Of a stretch of 64,000 nt of DNA, positions 43,574 through 51,354 are shown one piece after another. Source of the stretch: Neisseria sp. KEM232 (GTDB lineage: Bacteria; Pseudomonadota; Gammaproteobacteria; Burkholderiales; Neisseriaceae); the NCBI RefSeq assembly GCF_002237445.1, contig NZ_CP022527.1:1674001-1738000 (forward strand), given 5' to 3'. The notes under the pieces were generated by a model that was given only the letters and a program-made list of their open reading frames with translations, did no database searches and was not told where the DNA came from. Both the position numbers and the translations under genes were made by a program. How positions within the stretch are numbered: position 1 is the first letter of the stretch; each line of letters begins with the position of its first letter.

Positions 43574-45145
43574 ATGAAAATCAGAGCGCAAGTCGGCATG
43601 GTACTCAACCTCGACAAATGTATCGGCTGCCACACCTGCTCCGTAACCTGCAAAAACGTTTGGACAAGCCGCGACGGCGTGGAATACGCCTGGTTCAACA
43701 ACGTCGAAACCAAGCCCGGCATCGGTTTTCCGAAAAACTGGGAAGACCAGGAAAAATGGAAGGGCGGCTGGGTGCGCAAACCCAACGGCAAACTCGTACC
43801 CAAGCAGGGCGGCCGTCTGAAAATCCTGTCCAATATTTTCTCCAACCCCAACCTGCCGCAAATCGACGACTACTACGAGCCGTTCACTTACGACTACGAG
43901 CACCTGCAAAACGCACCGCGCATGAAAACCCCGCCCACCGCGCGGCCGATTTCCGTGCTTACCGGCAAGAAAATGGACAAAGTCGAATGGGGCCCCAACT
44001 GGGAAGACGATTTGGCGGGCGAATTTGAAAAACGCGCCAAAGACACCCTGTTTGAAGGCATCCAAAAAGAAATGATGGGCGCGTTTGAGCAGACCTTTAT
44101 GATGTACCTGCCGCGCCTGTGCGAACACTGCCTGAATCCCACCTGCGTCGCCTCCTGCCCCTCCGGCAGCATCTACAAACGCGAAGACGACGGCATCGTA
44201 CTGATCGACCAAGACAAATGTCGCGGCTGGCGTATGTGCATTTCAGGCTGCCCCTACAAAAAAATCTACTACAACTGGGTGAGCGGCAAGGCCGAAAAAT
44301 GTATTTTCTGCTACCCGCGCATCGAAGCGGGCGAGCCGACCATCTGCTCGGAAACCTGCGTCGGCCGTATCCGCTACTTGGGCGTGCTGCTGTATGACGC
44401 CGACAAAATCCAGGAAGCCGCCAGCGTAGAAGATCCGCAGGATCTGTACGAAGCCCAGCTTGGCGTGTTCCTGAATCCGCACGACCCCGAAATCGAGCGC
44501 GAAGCCTTGAAACAGGGCATCAGCCAAAACTGGCTCGATGCGGCGAAAAAATCGCCGGTGTACAAAATGGCGATGGAATGGAAAATCGCCTTCCCGCTGC
44601 ACCCCGAATACCGCACGCTGCCGATGGTGTGGTACATCCCGCCCTTGTCGCCGATCCAGTCGGCCATTGAAAACGGCTTTGTCGGCGAAAACGGCATCAT
44701 CCCCAGCGTCGATGAAATGCGCATCCCGCTGCGCTATCTGGCCAACCTGCTGACCGCAGGCAAAGTCGAACCCATCAAAGAAGCCCTCGAACGCATGATC
44801 GCCATGCGCCGCTTCAAACGCGGCCAGATAGTCGAAGGCGAAACACTGGAACAAACCCTCGACGGCACCGGCCTCACCCCCGAAATGGTCGAAGACATGT
44901 ACCAGATTCTCGCCATCGCCAACTACGAAGACCGCTTCGTCATCCCCACCTCGCACAAAGAAATGGTGGAAAACAGCTTTGAAGACAAAGCCAGCTGCGG
45001 ATTCAGCTTCGGCAACGGCTGCTCCGGCGACAACGGCGACGGCCTCACCCAGGAAAACCTGTTCGGCAAACGCAAAGGTACGCCGATTATCTTCTTCGAC
45101 CGCCGCAAAGACCTCCAGAAAAACCGCGAAGAAGGAGTACGCTGA
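43574..45145 (+). CDS. narH: respiratory nitrate reductase beta subunit
   Basis: Electron-transfer subunit with three [4Fe-4S] and one [3Fe-4S] clusters, 523 residues. Cysteine groups are CIGCHTCSVTCKN, CEHCLNPTCVASCPSG, CRGWRMCISGCPYKK (where Trp replaces a ligand, giving the 3Fe centre) and CIFCYPRIEAGEPTICSETC. The stop codon overlaps the narJ start by one base. Normal NarH length. Confidence 0.97.
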   Translation: MKIRAQVGMVLNLDKCIGCHTCSVTCKNVWTSRDGVEYAWFNNVETKPGIGFPKNWEDQEKWKGGWVRKPNGKLVPKQGGRLKILSNIFSNPNLPQIDDYYEPFTYDYEHLQNAPRMKTPPTARPISVLTGKKMDKVEWGPNWEDDLAGEFEKRAKDTLFEGIQKEMMGAFEQTFMMYLPRLCEHCLNPTCVASCPSGSIYKREDDGIVLIDQDKCRGWRMCISGCPYKKIYYNWVSGKAEKCIFCYPRIEAGEPTICSETCVGRIRYLGVLLYDADKIQEAASVEDPQDLYEAQLGVFLNPHDPEIEREALKQGISQNWLDAAKKSPVYKMAMEWKIAFPLHPEYRTLPMVWYIPPLSPIQSAIENGFVGENGIIPSVDEMRIPLRYLANLLTAGKVEPIKEALERMIAMRRFKRGQIVEGETLEQTLDGTGLTPEMVEDMYQILAIANYEDRFVIPTSHKEMVENSFEDKASCGFSFGNGCSGDNGDGLTQENLFGKRKGTPIIFFDRRKDLQKNREEGVR

Positions 45146-45798
45146 TGGCCGCCAACCCGATGGTTTACAAATGGCTGTCGGCTTTGATGTGTTACCCCGA
45201 AGCCGACCTTATCGAAGCGTTGCCGGAGTTTCAGACGGCCTTAAACGAATGGCCGGAGCTTGAGCCGCACAAAACCGCGTTGCAGGCCTTGCTCGACCAT
45301 TTGGGCAGCCGCAGCCTGCGCGAATTGCAGGAAGACTACGTCCTCGTGTTCGACCGCACCCGCCAGCACGCGCTCTATATCTTCGAGCACGTTTACGGCG
45401 AAGACCGCGACCGTGGCAGCGCGATGGTTGATCTGCTCGAAGAATACCGCCGCTACGGCTTCGAGCTGGGCGACGACGAACTGCCCGACTACCTGCCCGC
45501 GCTGTTGGAATTTTTCGCCCACATCCCGCCCGAAGACGCGGAAAAACTCTTGGGCGACGCGGTGCACGTCATCAACCACATCGGCAAAAACCTGACGACC
45601 TACGGCTCACCCTACGCCGCGCTGCTTCAGACGGCCGTATCCCTCAGCCCCGTCGAGCCGCAGCCTTTAACCGAGCCGCCCGTGCGCGACATGGACGAAG
45701 CGATGGAAACCTTCGGCCCCGACGTGCAGGGCATCGAGCCGCTGCTCAAACCGAGCGTGCAGACCGTACAGTTCTACCCCAACGGCCGCCCCGCCTAA
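45145..45798 (+). CDS. narJ: nitrate reductase molybdenum cofactor assembly chaperone
   Basis: 217-residue dedicated chaperone that holds apo-NarGH until the molybdenum cofactor is inserted. It has WLSALMCYPEADLIEALPEF at the N-terminus and the TorD/DmsD-type LQEDYVLVFDRTRQHALYIF segment, then HVYGEDRDRGSAM. Start overlaps the narH stop (TGATG). A DUS (45230-45241) is embedded in the coding sequence as EFQTAL. Confidence 0.95.
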   Translation: MAANPMVYKWLSALMCYPEADLIEALPEFQTALNEWPELEPHKTALQALLDHLGSRSLRELQEDYVLVFDRTRQHALYIFEHVYGEDRDRGSAMVDLLEEYRRYGFELGDDELPDYLPALLEFFAHIPPEDAEKLLGDAVHVINHIGKNLTTYGSPYAALLQTAVSLSPVEPQPLTEPPVRDMDEAMETFGPDVQGIEPLLKPSVQTVQFYPNGRPA

Positions 45799-45820
45799 GG
45801 CCGCCTGAAAAGGAAAAATC

Positions 45821-46525
45821 ATGAACGACCTCAACACATTCCACCAGTTTTTCTTCGGCGTTTACCCCTACATCTGTCTGGCCGTGTTCTTCCTCGGCAG
45901 CCTGATGCGTTTCGACCGCGAGCAATACACTTGGAAAAGCGATTCCAGCGAAATGCTCTACCGCGGCCAGCTGCGCTTGGGCAGCGTCTTGTTTCACGTC
46001 GGCGTGCTCGCCGTATTCGGCGGCCACCTGTTCGGCCTGCTCACCCCGCTGTGGTTTTGGGATGCCATCGGCGTGAGCCACAGCGCAAAACAAGTGTTCG
46101 CCATGACCATGGGCGGCATCTTCGGCACCACCGCCCTGATCGGCCTGATTATCCTGATCAAACGCCGCTTCAAAATCGACCGCATCAGCATCAACAGCAC
46201 CTGGCGCGACAAGCTGGTTCTGATCTGGATTCTGATTACCCTGCTCTTGGGTCTGTCCACCATCGTCGTCAGCATGGGGCATCTGGACGGTCACGAAATG
46301 GTCAAACTCATGCAGTGGGCGCAGCACATCGTAACCTTCCGGGGCGGCGCGGCCGGCTACATCAAAGACGCGAACTTCCTGTTCAAACTGCACATCTTCA
46401 TGGGCATGACCTTCTTCTTCATCTTCCCGTTCACCCGCATGGTGCACGTATGGAGCGGCTTTGCCAGCGCGTTCTACCTTATCCGCCCGTGGCAGCTCGT
46501 ACGCCGCCGCAACGGCACACGCTGA
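45821..46525 (+). CDS. narI: respiratory nitrate reductase gamma subunit
   Basis: Di-haem cytochrome b anchoring NarGH to the inner membrane and oxidising quinol, 234 residues with five hydrophobic helices. Haem-ligand histidines are expected in LRLGSVLFHVGVLAVFGGHL and in FKLHIFMGMTFFFIFPFTRM VHV region near the C-terminus. AAAGGAAAA precedes the ATG, 22 bases after narJ. Last gene of the nar operon. Confidence 0.96.
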   Translation: MNDLNTFHQFFFGVYPYICLAVFFLGSLMRFDREQYTWKSDSSEMLYRGQLRLGSVLFHVGVLAVFGGHLFGLLTPLWFWDAIGVSHSAKQVFAMTMGGIFGTTALIGLIILIKRRFKIDRISINSTWRDKLVLIWILITLLLGLSTIVVSMGHLDGHEMVKLMQWAQHIVTFRGGAAGYIKDANFLFKLHIFMGMTFFFIFPFTRMVHVWSGFASAFYLIRPWQLVRRRNGTR

Positions 46526-46934
46526 TAGCGCATGGAAACAGGCAGCCTGAAAACGCCAAACACGCAATCCTACTTTCGGATTAGTCCTTCGGTACGGTTT
46601 TCAGGCTGCCCCGATTTCCTATAATCGCGCCCGCAAAGGCAGCCTGAAAAACCGCAATACCCGCCAAAACGGCCGTCCTGCAATCCGCAAGACGGCCGTT
46701 TTGTTTCACCTGCAATGCTCTCAAAGCAGCCTGAAACGGCCAATCCGGCCGCAGCCGTACTCCCTCCCCTGCGCCCCAAGCGCGGGGGAGGGTTGGGGGT
46801 GGCGGTTTGCAAAACCGCTTTGCCAGTTTTCGAGAAACAGCAAACGCCCCCCCTAACCCTCCCCCGCAAGCGGGAGAGGTAACGACATTTTCAGGCTGCC
46901 CCATCATCCCAACCACCCAAGGAAAAACCAAAAC
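46526..46934. repeat. intergenic repeats between narI and modA
   Basis: 409 bases without a gene. Several AGGCAGCCTGAA copies, a hairpin GAAACGGCC-type region, and the CTCCCCTGCGCCCCAAGCG / CCCCCGCAAGCGGGAGAGG inverted repeat (about 46760-46881) seen also at 7.7 and 47.9 kb. Confidence 0.7.
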
Positions 46935-47696
46935 ATGAAACTCCGCAACACCGCCCTGATCGCCGCCTTGATTGTCAGCGCCCCCGCATTCGCCGACGAC
47001 CTTACCGTCTCCGCCGCTGCCAGCTTGAAAGAAGCCTTTCAGGAAATCAACGCTGCCTACCAGAAAAAACACCCCGGCACCAATATCAAACTGAACACCG
47101 CCGCATCCGGCGTACTGCTGCAGCAGCTTGCCCAAGGCGCACCGGTTGACGTATTGGCCACCGCCGACCAAACCACCATGGACAAAGCCCAAGACCAGCA
47201 GCTGATCGACAAAGCCAGCCGCCACACTTTCGTGCTGAATGATTTGGTCGTCGTCCAACCCAAAGACAGCCGTCTCAAAATCAAAACCCTTAACGATCTG
47301 AAAGCCGCTACCGTCAGCCGCATTGCCGTCGGCAATCCCGAAAGCGTACCCGCCGGCCGCTACACCAAAGGCGCGCTGGAAAAAGCCGGTCTCTACGGCA
47401 CCCTGCAGCCCAAAATCGTCTCCACCCAGAACGTACGCCAAGCGCTTGACTACGTAGCCCGCGGCGAAACCGAGGCCGGCTTCGTGTACCGCACCGACGC
47501 CGTATTGGCCAAAGACAAAGTCAACATCTCCTTCGCCGTCGCCCTCGAAACCCCCGTTTCCTACGCCATCGCCCCCACCGCCGCAGCCAAAAACAAAGCG
47601 GCCAGAAGCTATGTCGATTTCGTCTTGTCCCCCACAGGCCAAAACATCCTGAAAAAATACGGCTTCAGCTCCGCCAAAGGCTTCAAAGCCAAATAA
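46935..47696 (+). CDS. modA: molybdate-binding periplasmic protein
   Basis: Solute-binding component of the molybdate importer, 253 residues. Signal peptide MKLRNTALIAALIVSAPAFA; mature start DDLTVSAAASLKEAFQEIN with the anion-binding serine; then FNTAASG-like KLNTAASGVLLQQLAQGAPV and FVYRTDAVLAKDKVNI. No modB or modC follows, so its permease and ATPase are elsewhere. Placement right after narGHJI links molybdenum supply to the nitrate reductase. Confidence 0.93.
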   Translation: MKLRNTALIAALIVSAPAFADDLTVSAAASLKEAFQEINAAYQKKHPGTNIKLNTAASGVLLQQLAQGAPVDVLATADQTTMDKAQDQQLIDKASRHTFVLNDLVVVQPKDSRLKIKTLNDLKAATVSRIAVGNPESVPAGRYTKGALEKAGLYGTLQPKIVSTQNVRQALDYVARGETEAGFVYRTDAVLAKDKVNISFAVALETPVSYAIAPTAAAKNKAARSYVDFVLSPTGQNILKKYGFSSAKGFKAK

Positions 47697-48240
47697 ACGG
47701 CAAGGCCGTCTGAACGGCAAAAGCAGCCTGAAAACGGGTAAACGGTTTTCAGGCTGCTTTCAGACGGCCTTTTGTCTCAGGTTGGATTTTTGAATCCGAC
47801 TACCCCAAAAGCGACGCAGAAAAATGTCGGATACAAGTATCCGACCTACAAACTTTAACCGTAGGTCGGATTCTCGAATCCGACATTCAGGCCGTCTGAA
47901 ACCGCCCATTCCTCCATGCATCTGACTCCCTCCCCTGCGTCCCAAGCGCGGGGAAGGGTTGGGGAGGGGGTGGCAGTCCGCAGAACTGCTTTTGTGCCGT
48001 TTCTGCAAAAGTGGCCGCAGCGGCGCAAGCCCCCACCCTAGCCCTTCCCCGCAAGCGGGAGAGGGGACAAAGTTTCAGACGGCCTTAAAGCAGCAGACGT
48101 AGGTCGGATACTTGTATCCGACACCTTTATCCTTTCAGACGGCCGCAAGGCAGCCTGAAACACCAAAGGCCGTCTGAAAAAGCAGCCTGAAAACAAACCC
48201 GCCGTCTGCCTGTTTCAGACAGCCTCCGATTATCTGTCTG
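47697..48240. repeat. intergenic repeats between modA and the ABC exporter
   Basis: 544 bases without a gene. DUS pairs (about 47703-47770), three palindromes of the GTAGGTCGGAT type with different cores (about 47777-47884), another at about 48101-48122, and a third copy of the CTCCCC...GGGGAGG inverted repeat (about 47928-48065). Confidence 0.75.
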
Positions 48241-50226
48241 ATGAAATCCGCAACCATGAATCCTTCTACCCCCCAAAAAAACGAACGCAGCACGGCCGCC
48301 GCTCTCACGCAGTTTGTGCTGTGGGTCAATCTGGCTTTTTTTGTCGTCAGCGGCATTTTGGCCTTGGTCGATTACGGTTTTGCCGCCGTGTCTGCGCTTG
48401 TGCCGCCCGCGCCTGCCGAGGCGGTGCAGGCGGCGGAGGATGCCGCGCCGTGGTGGAAGCTGTGGGCGGCGTGCAACGCGGGGGCGGCGGGCTTTGCGCT
48501 ACTGTCGCTGGCTTTGGGACGCTTTGCCTTTTTCCGCCGGCTGGGCTGGTTTGTGCGCGATTACTGGCTGCGTAAAAACGCGCTGTCGGCGGTGTTCTGG
48601 CTGGCGGTAATGACGGGCTTCGGTTTTGCCGTGGTGGCCATCAATGTGCAGATCAACAATTGGAGCAAAACCTTTTACGACACGCTCAACGCGCTCGAAG
48701 CGGCCAAACTCTACGCACTCATCAGCCAGTATCTGATTTACATCGCCATTTTTATTTTCTGCTCGGTATCGCGCGCCTGGCTGCGTAAGTTTCTGATTAT
48801 CCGCTGGCGCGCGCATCTGACGGATTACTTTTTAAACCAATGGTTTGCACGCGGCGCGTATTACCGCATTGCGCTCAGGCAGTCCACCGACAACCCCGAC
48901 CAGCGCATCGCCGACGACATCAATATTTTCGTCTCGCGCAGCATCGAATTGTTTGTGTCGCTCCTAACCAATCTGGCGCAGCTATATTCCTTTATCGCCA
49001 TTTTGTGGAACTTGTCGGGCACGCACACATTCCATCTGTTCGGCCGCGACATCACGATAACAGGCTATCTGGTGTGGATTGCCGCTGCCTATACGCTCTT
49101 GGGCAGCCTGTTCACGCAGGTAATCGGCAAAAAGCTGCACAAGCTCAATTACGACCAGCAGAAATTCGAGGCCGACTTCCGCGCTTCGCTGGTGCGCAAA
49201 CACGACCACGCCGAGCAGATTGCGCTTTATAAAGGCGAAGCGCGCGAGCAGGCCGGCCTGCGGCAGGAATTTGGCGCGATTGTCGGCAACTGGCGGAATC
49301 TGATAGCCAAAGAGCTGCATCTGGGGCTGTTTACCACCGGCTACGACCGCTTTTCGCTGATGCTGCCGGTGCTTGCGTCGGTGCCGCTGTTTTTGGCGAA
49401 AAAAATCACCCTGGGCGGCCTGATGCAGATACGCAGCGCGTTTACGGCGGTGTTCAACTCATTGAGCTGGTTTGTGTTTGCCTACTCGATTCTGCCCGAG
49501 TGGAGCGCCACGCTGCTGCGTTTGAGCCAGTTTCGCGAAAACATCGCCTTTGAGCAGGGCGAAGAGAAAACCGCGCCTGAAGCCGAAACCACCGCGCTTG
49601 AGGGCTTGAGCCTGTTTACTCCCGAAGGCGTGCCGGTATTGGAAAATATCCGCGCCCAAATCACGCCCGGGCGCTGGACGCAGCTTGCCGGCGACAGCGG
49701 CTTGGGCAAATCCACGCTGCTGCGCACCATCGGCGGCCTGTGGCCGTATTACGGCGGCGCGTGGACGCAGGCGGCAGGCAAAACCCTGCTGCTGCCGCAG
49801 AAAACCTATATCGGCAAAGGCACGCTAGCCGAAATCTTGAGCTATCCGGCCGAAGCACCCGTTTCAGACGGCCTGTGCCGCGAGGTGCTGACAAAAACCG
49901 GCCTGGCCAAATGGGCGGGCAGCCTGCACGAAACGCGCAACTGGGCGCAAACCCTCTCCGCCGGAGAGCAGCAGCGCATCGCCTTTGCCCGCGCCCTGCT
50001 GATCCGCCCCGATTATCTCTATCTCGACGAAAACACCTCCGCGCTCGACACCGCTTCCGCCCACGCCCTGTTGGCGCTGCTCAAAACCGAGTTGCCGAAT
50101 ACTACGGTGGTGATGGTCAGCCATCAGCCGGAATTGGCGGAGTTTTATGATGAGGTGCTGGATTTGCGGGCATTCCGTGCCGTGAGGCCGTCTGAAAGCA
50201 CAGCTTCGGCACAGCCAAAACGGTGA
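48241..50226 (+). CDS. ABC transporter, permease-ATPase fusion of the YddA/SbmA group
   Basis: 661-residue inner-membrane protein. Residues 20-350 hold about six membrane helices with WLAVMTGFGFAVVAINVQIN, SKTFYDTLNALEAAKLYALI and NPDQRIADDINIFVSRSIEL, hallmarks of the SbmA/BacA/YddA family. The C-terminal ATPase has Walker A GDSGLGKSTLLRTIGG, signature LSAGEQQRIAFARALL, Walker B LYLDENTSALD. Family members move cobalamin, peptides or antimicrobial peptides. ATG 48256 is an alternative start. The last 14 residues are encoded by a DUS-containing 41-bp tandem repeat, so the C-terminus has been reshaped. Confidence 0.88.
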   Translation: MKSATMNPSTPQKNERSTAAALTQFVLWVNLAFFVVSGILALVDYGFAAVSALVPPAPAEAVQAAEDAAPWWKLWAACNAGAAGFALLSLALGRFAFFRRLGWFVRDYWLRKNALSAVFWLAVMTGFGFAVVAINVQINNWSKTFYDTLNALEAAKLYALISQYLIYIAIFIFCSVSRAWLRKFLIIRWRAHLTDYFLNQWFARGAYYRIALRQSTDNPDQRIADDINIFVSRSIELFVSLLTNLAQLYSFIAILWNLSGTHTFHLFGRDITITGYLVWIAAAYTLLGSLFTQVIGKKLHKLNYDQQKFEADFRASLVRKHDHAEQIALYKGEAREQAGLRQEFGAIVGNWRNLIAKELHLGLFTTGYDRFSLMLPVLASVPLFLAKKITLGGLMQIRSAFTAVFNSLSWFVFAYSILPEWSATLLRLSQFRENIAFEQGEEKTAPEAETTALEGLSLFTPEGVPVLENIRAQITPGRWTQLAGDSGLGKSTLLRTIGGLWPYYGGAWTQAAGKTLLLPQKTYIGKGTLAEILSYPAEAPVSDGLCREVLTKTGLAKWAGSLHETRNWAQTLSAGEQQRIAFARALLIRPDYLYLDENTSALDTASAHALLALLKTELPNTTVVMVSHQPELAEFYDEVLDLRAFRAVRPSESTASAQPKR

Positions 50227-50263
50227 GGCCGTCTGAAAACACAGCTTCGGAGCAGCCAAAACG
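50182..50263 (+). repeat. 41-bp tandem repeat with DUS in each unit
   Basis: Units 50182-50222 and 50223-50263 differ at only three positions, each starting GTGAGGCCGTCTGAAA and containing CACAGCTTCGG. The first unit encodes the end of the ABC protein; its stop codon is at the start of the second. Confidence 0.85.
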
Positions 50264-50266
50264 GTT

Positions 50267-50319
50267 AGGCCGTCTGAAAACGCCGCCCGACATTGTCGGG
50301 CGGCGTTTTCAGACGGCCT
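50267..50319. terminator. perfect 26-bp inverted repeat, DUS terminator
   Basis: AGGCCGTCTGAAAACGCCGC extends to CCGACA, then one base, then the exact complement. An inverted DUS pair forms the outer half of the stem. Strongest hairpin in the window. Confidence 0.88.
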
Positions 50320-50342
50320 TTGCGTATGCGGCGGACGCGCTT

Positions 50343-50433
50343 TATTTCACGCCGAAGTTGGGCAGTACCAGGGCGCATTTGACGCGCTCGCCGCGCCGGT
50401 TGCGCCTGCTGCGTCCGGCGATTCTGCCGCCGG
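50343..50433 (-). other. possible C-terminal gene remnant of unknown origin
   Basis: On the minus strand a frame reads ...RRGERVKCALVLPNFGVK and stops at 50343. It is GC-rich and ends sharply at about 50433, where AT-richer insertion-sequence DNA begins. It could be the stub of a gene removed when the element and its flank were lost. Not identified, and may be non-coding. Confidence 0.3.
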
Positions 50434-50661
50434 AATTAATCACAGCAAGCTGTTTGCCGACAGACAGAACCATATCAACGGCATTGAAAATTTCTGGAAT
50501 CAGGCAAAGCGCGTACTGCGCAAATACAATGGAATCGACCGTAAATCTTTCCCGCTTTTCTTGAAAGAATGCGAGTTCCGTTTTAACTTTGGCACACCCT
50601 CCGAGCAGCTTAAAGTGCTGCGTCGGTGGTGTGAAATTTAGGGCTTATCTAGTACAGCCCC
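50434..50661 (+). mobile_element. IS1595-family (IS1016-type) remnant, transposase C-terminus
   Basis: The frame NHSKLFADRQNHINGIENFW continues through QAKRVLRKYNGIDRKSFPLF and LKECEFRFNFGTPSEQLKVL to a stop at 50640. This is the end of an IS1016-type transposase (NHINGIENFWNQAKR is diagnostic). The adjoining GGGCTTATCTAGTACAGCCCC (50641-50661) is the element's terminal repeat in complement. The rest of the element is missing. Confidence 0.85.
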
Positions 50662-51276
50662 TTTGTGAAACAGGCCGAGCGCGGGCAGCCATCCGTATAG
50701 AGTCAGGCTGCGGGCGATGGCAGCGCGTAACACGGCGTAGCTATAGTTGAGATGTGCGTTGACGGCATTGCTGTCACTGCGGGTAAATGTTTCGCCGAAC
50801 ATGGCTTGGAAATACAGTGCGGCTGCTTGGGCTTCGCGGTTGCCGGTGTCGCCTGATTTGACTTCCAAAGCCAGGCCGCGCAGGTGTTTGGCGGCGATGT
50901 CGTTGCCGGTTTCGTCGGCGGCAAAGGCTTGGTTGAGGATTTTTTGTTTGACGATGTGCTGCCAAAGCTGTTTTTTGAGCGGCACGCTGATGCCCAGTTG
51001 CAGCTTGAGGGTTTTGAGCTGGCGGTGGTATTGCGAATAAGGCAGCCACTGGCCGCAGGGCAGGAACTGCTCGTCGCAGGTCAGCAGGGTCGCGCCGTGT
51101 TCGGCCAATGCGGAGAGCAAGGGGGCTGTGATAACGGTTTCACGGTGTTCGATTACGATGACGGCGATGTCTTCGATGGGGACAGTATAGGATTCGCCGC
51201 TTTGTTGGATAAGGATTTGTTTGCGCTGCAATGAGAGCTTGCCGCTGTTTGAGATAAGCAGGCTGCGCCAGGTCAT
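50662..51276 (-). pseudogene. cas1: CRISPR integrase Cas1, truncated by an insertion sequence
   Basis: Type II-C Cas1 relic. From ATG 51276 (AAAGGGGAACATC upstream) it matches the meningococcal protein: MTWRSLLISNSGKLSLQRKQ, ITAPLLSALAEHGATLLTCD, GQWLPYSQYHRQLKTLKLQL, AFAADETGNDIAAKHLRGLA and YSYAVLRAAIARSLTLYGWL. Identity ends after ALGLFH at about residue 205; from there the frame reads through the IS terminus (KGAVLDKP) and stops at 50638. About 100 C-terminal residues with part of the active site are lost. No cas2 or array follows. Confidence 0.9.
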
Positions 51277-51316
51277 GATGTTCCCCTTTGTCATTTTTGG
51301 TTGGTATAAACAAAAT

Positions 51317-51347
51317 GCCCCTGTTTCAGACGACCTGAAACAGGGGC
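51317..51347 (-). terminator. terminator between cas9 and cas1
   Basis: GCCCCTGTTTCAG pairs with CTGAAACAGGGGC (13 bp, 5-base loop), followed on the minus strand by ATTTTGTTT. Its stem-loop contains AGGTCGTCTGAA, a non-resident DUS dialect, also seen in the 12-15 kb island. Confidence 0.75.
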
Positions 51348-51354
51348 GTTGCTT

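Noticed and set aside
50182..50263. Tandem repeat near the cas genes as a CRISPR array remnant
   Set aside because: Two adjacent 41-bp units without spacers, each built on a DUS and unrelated to the tracrRNA anti-repeat.
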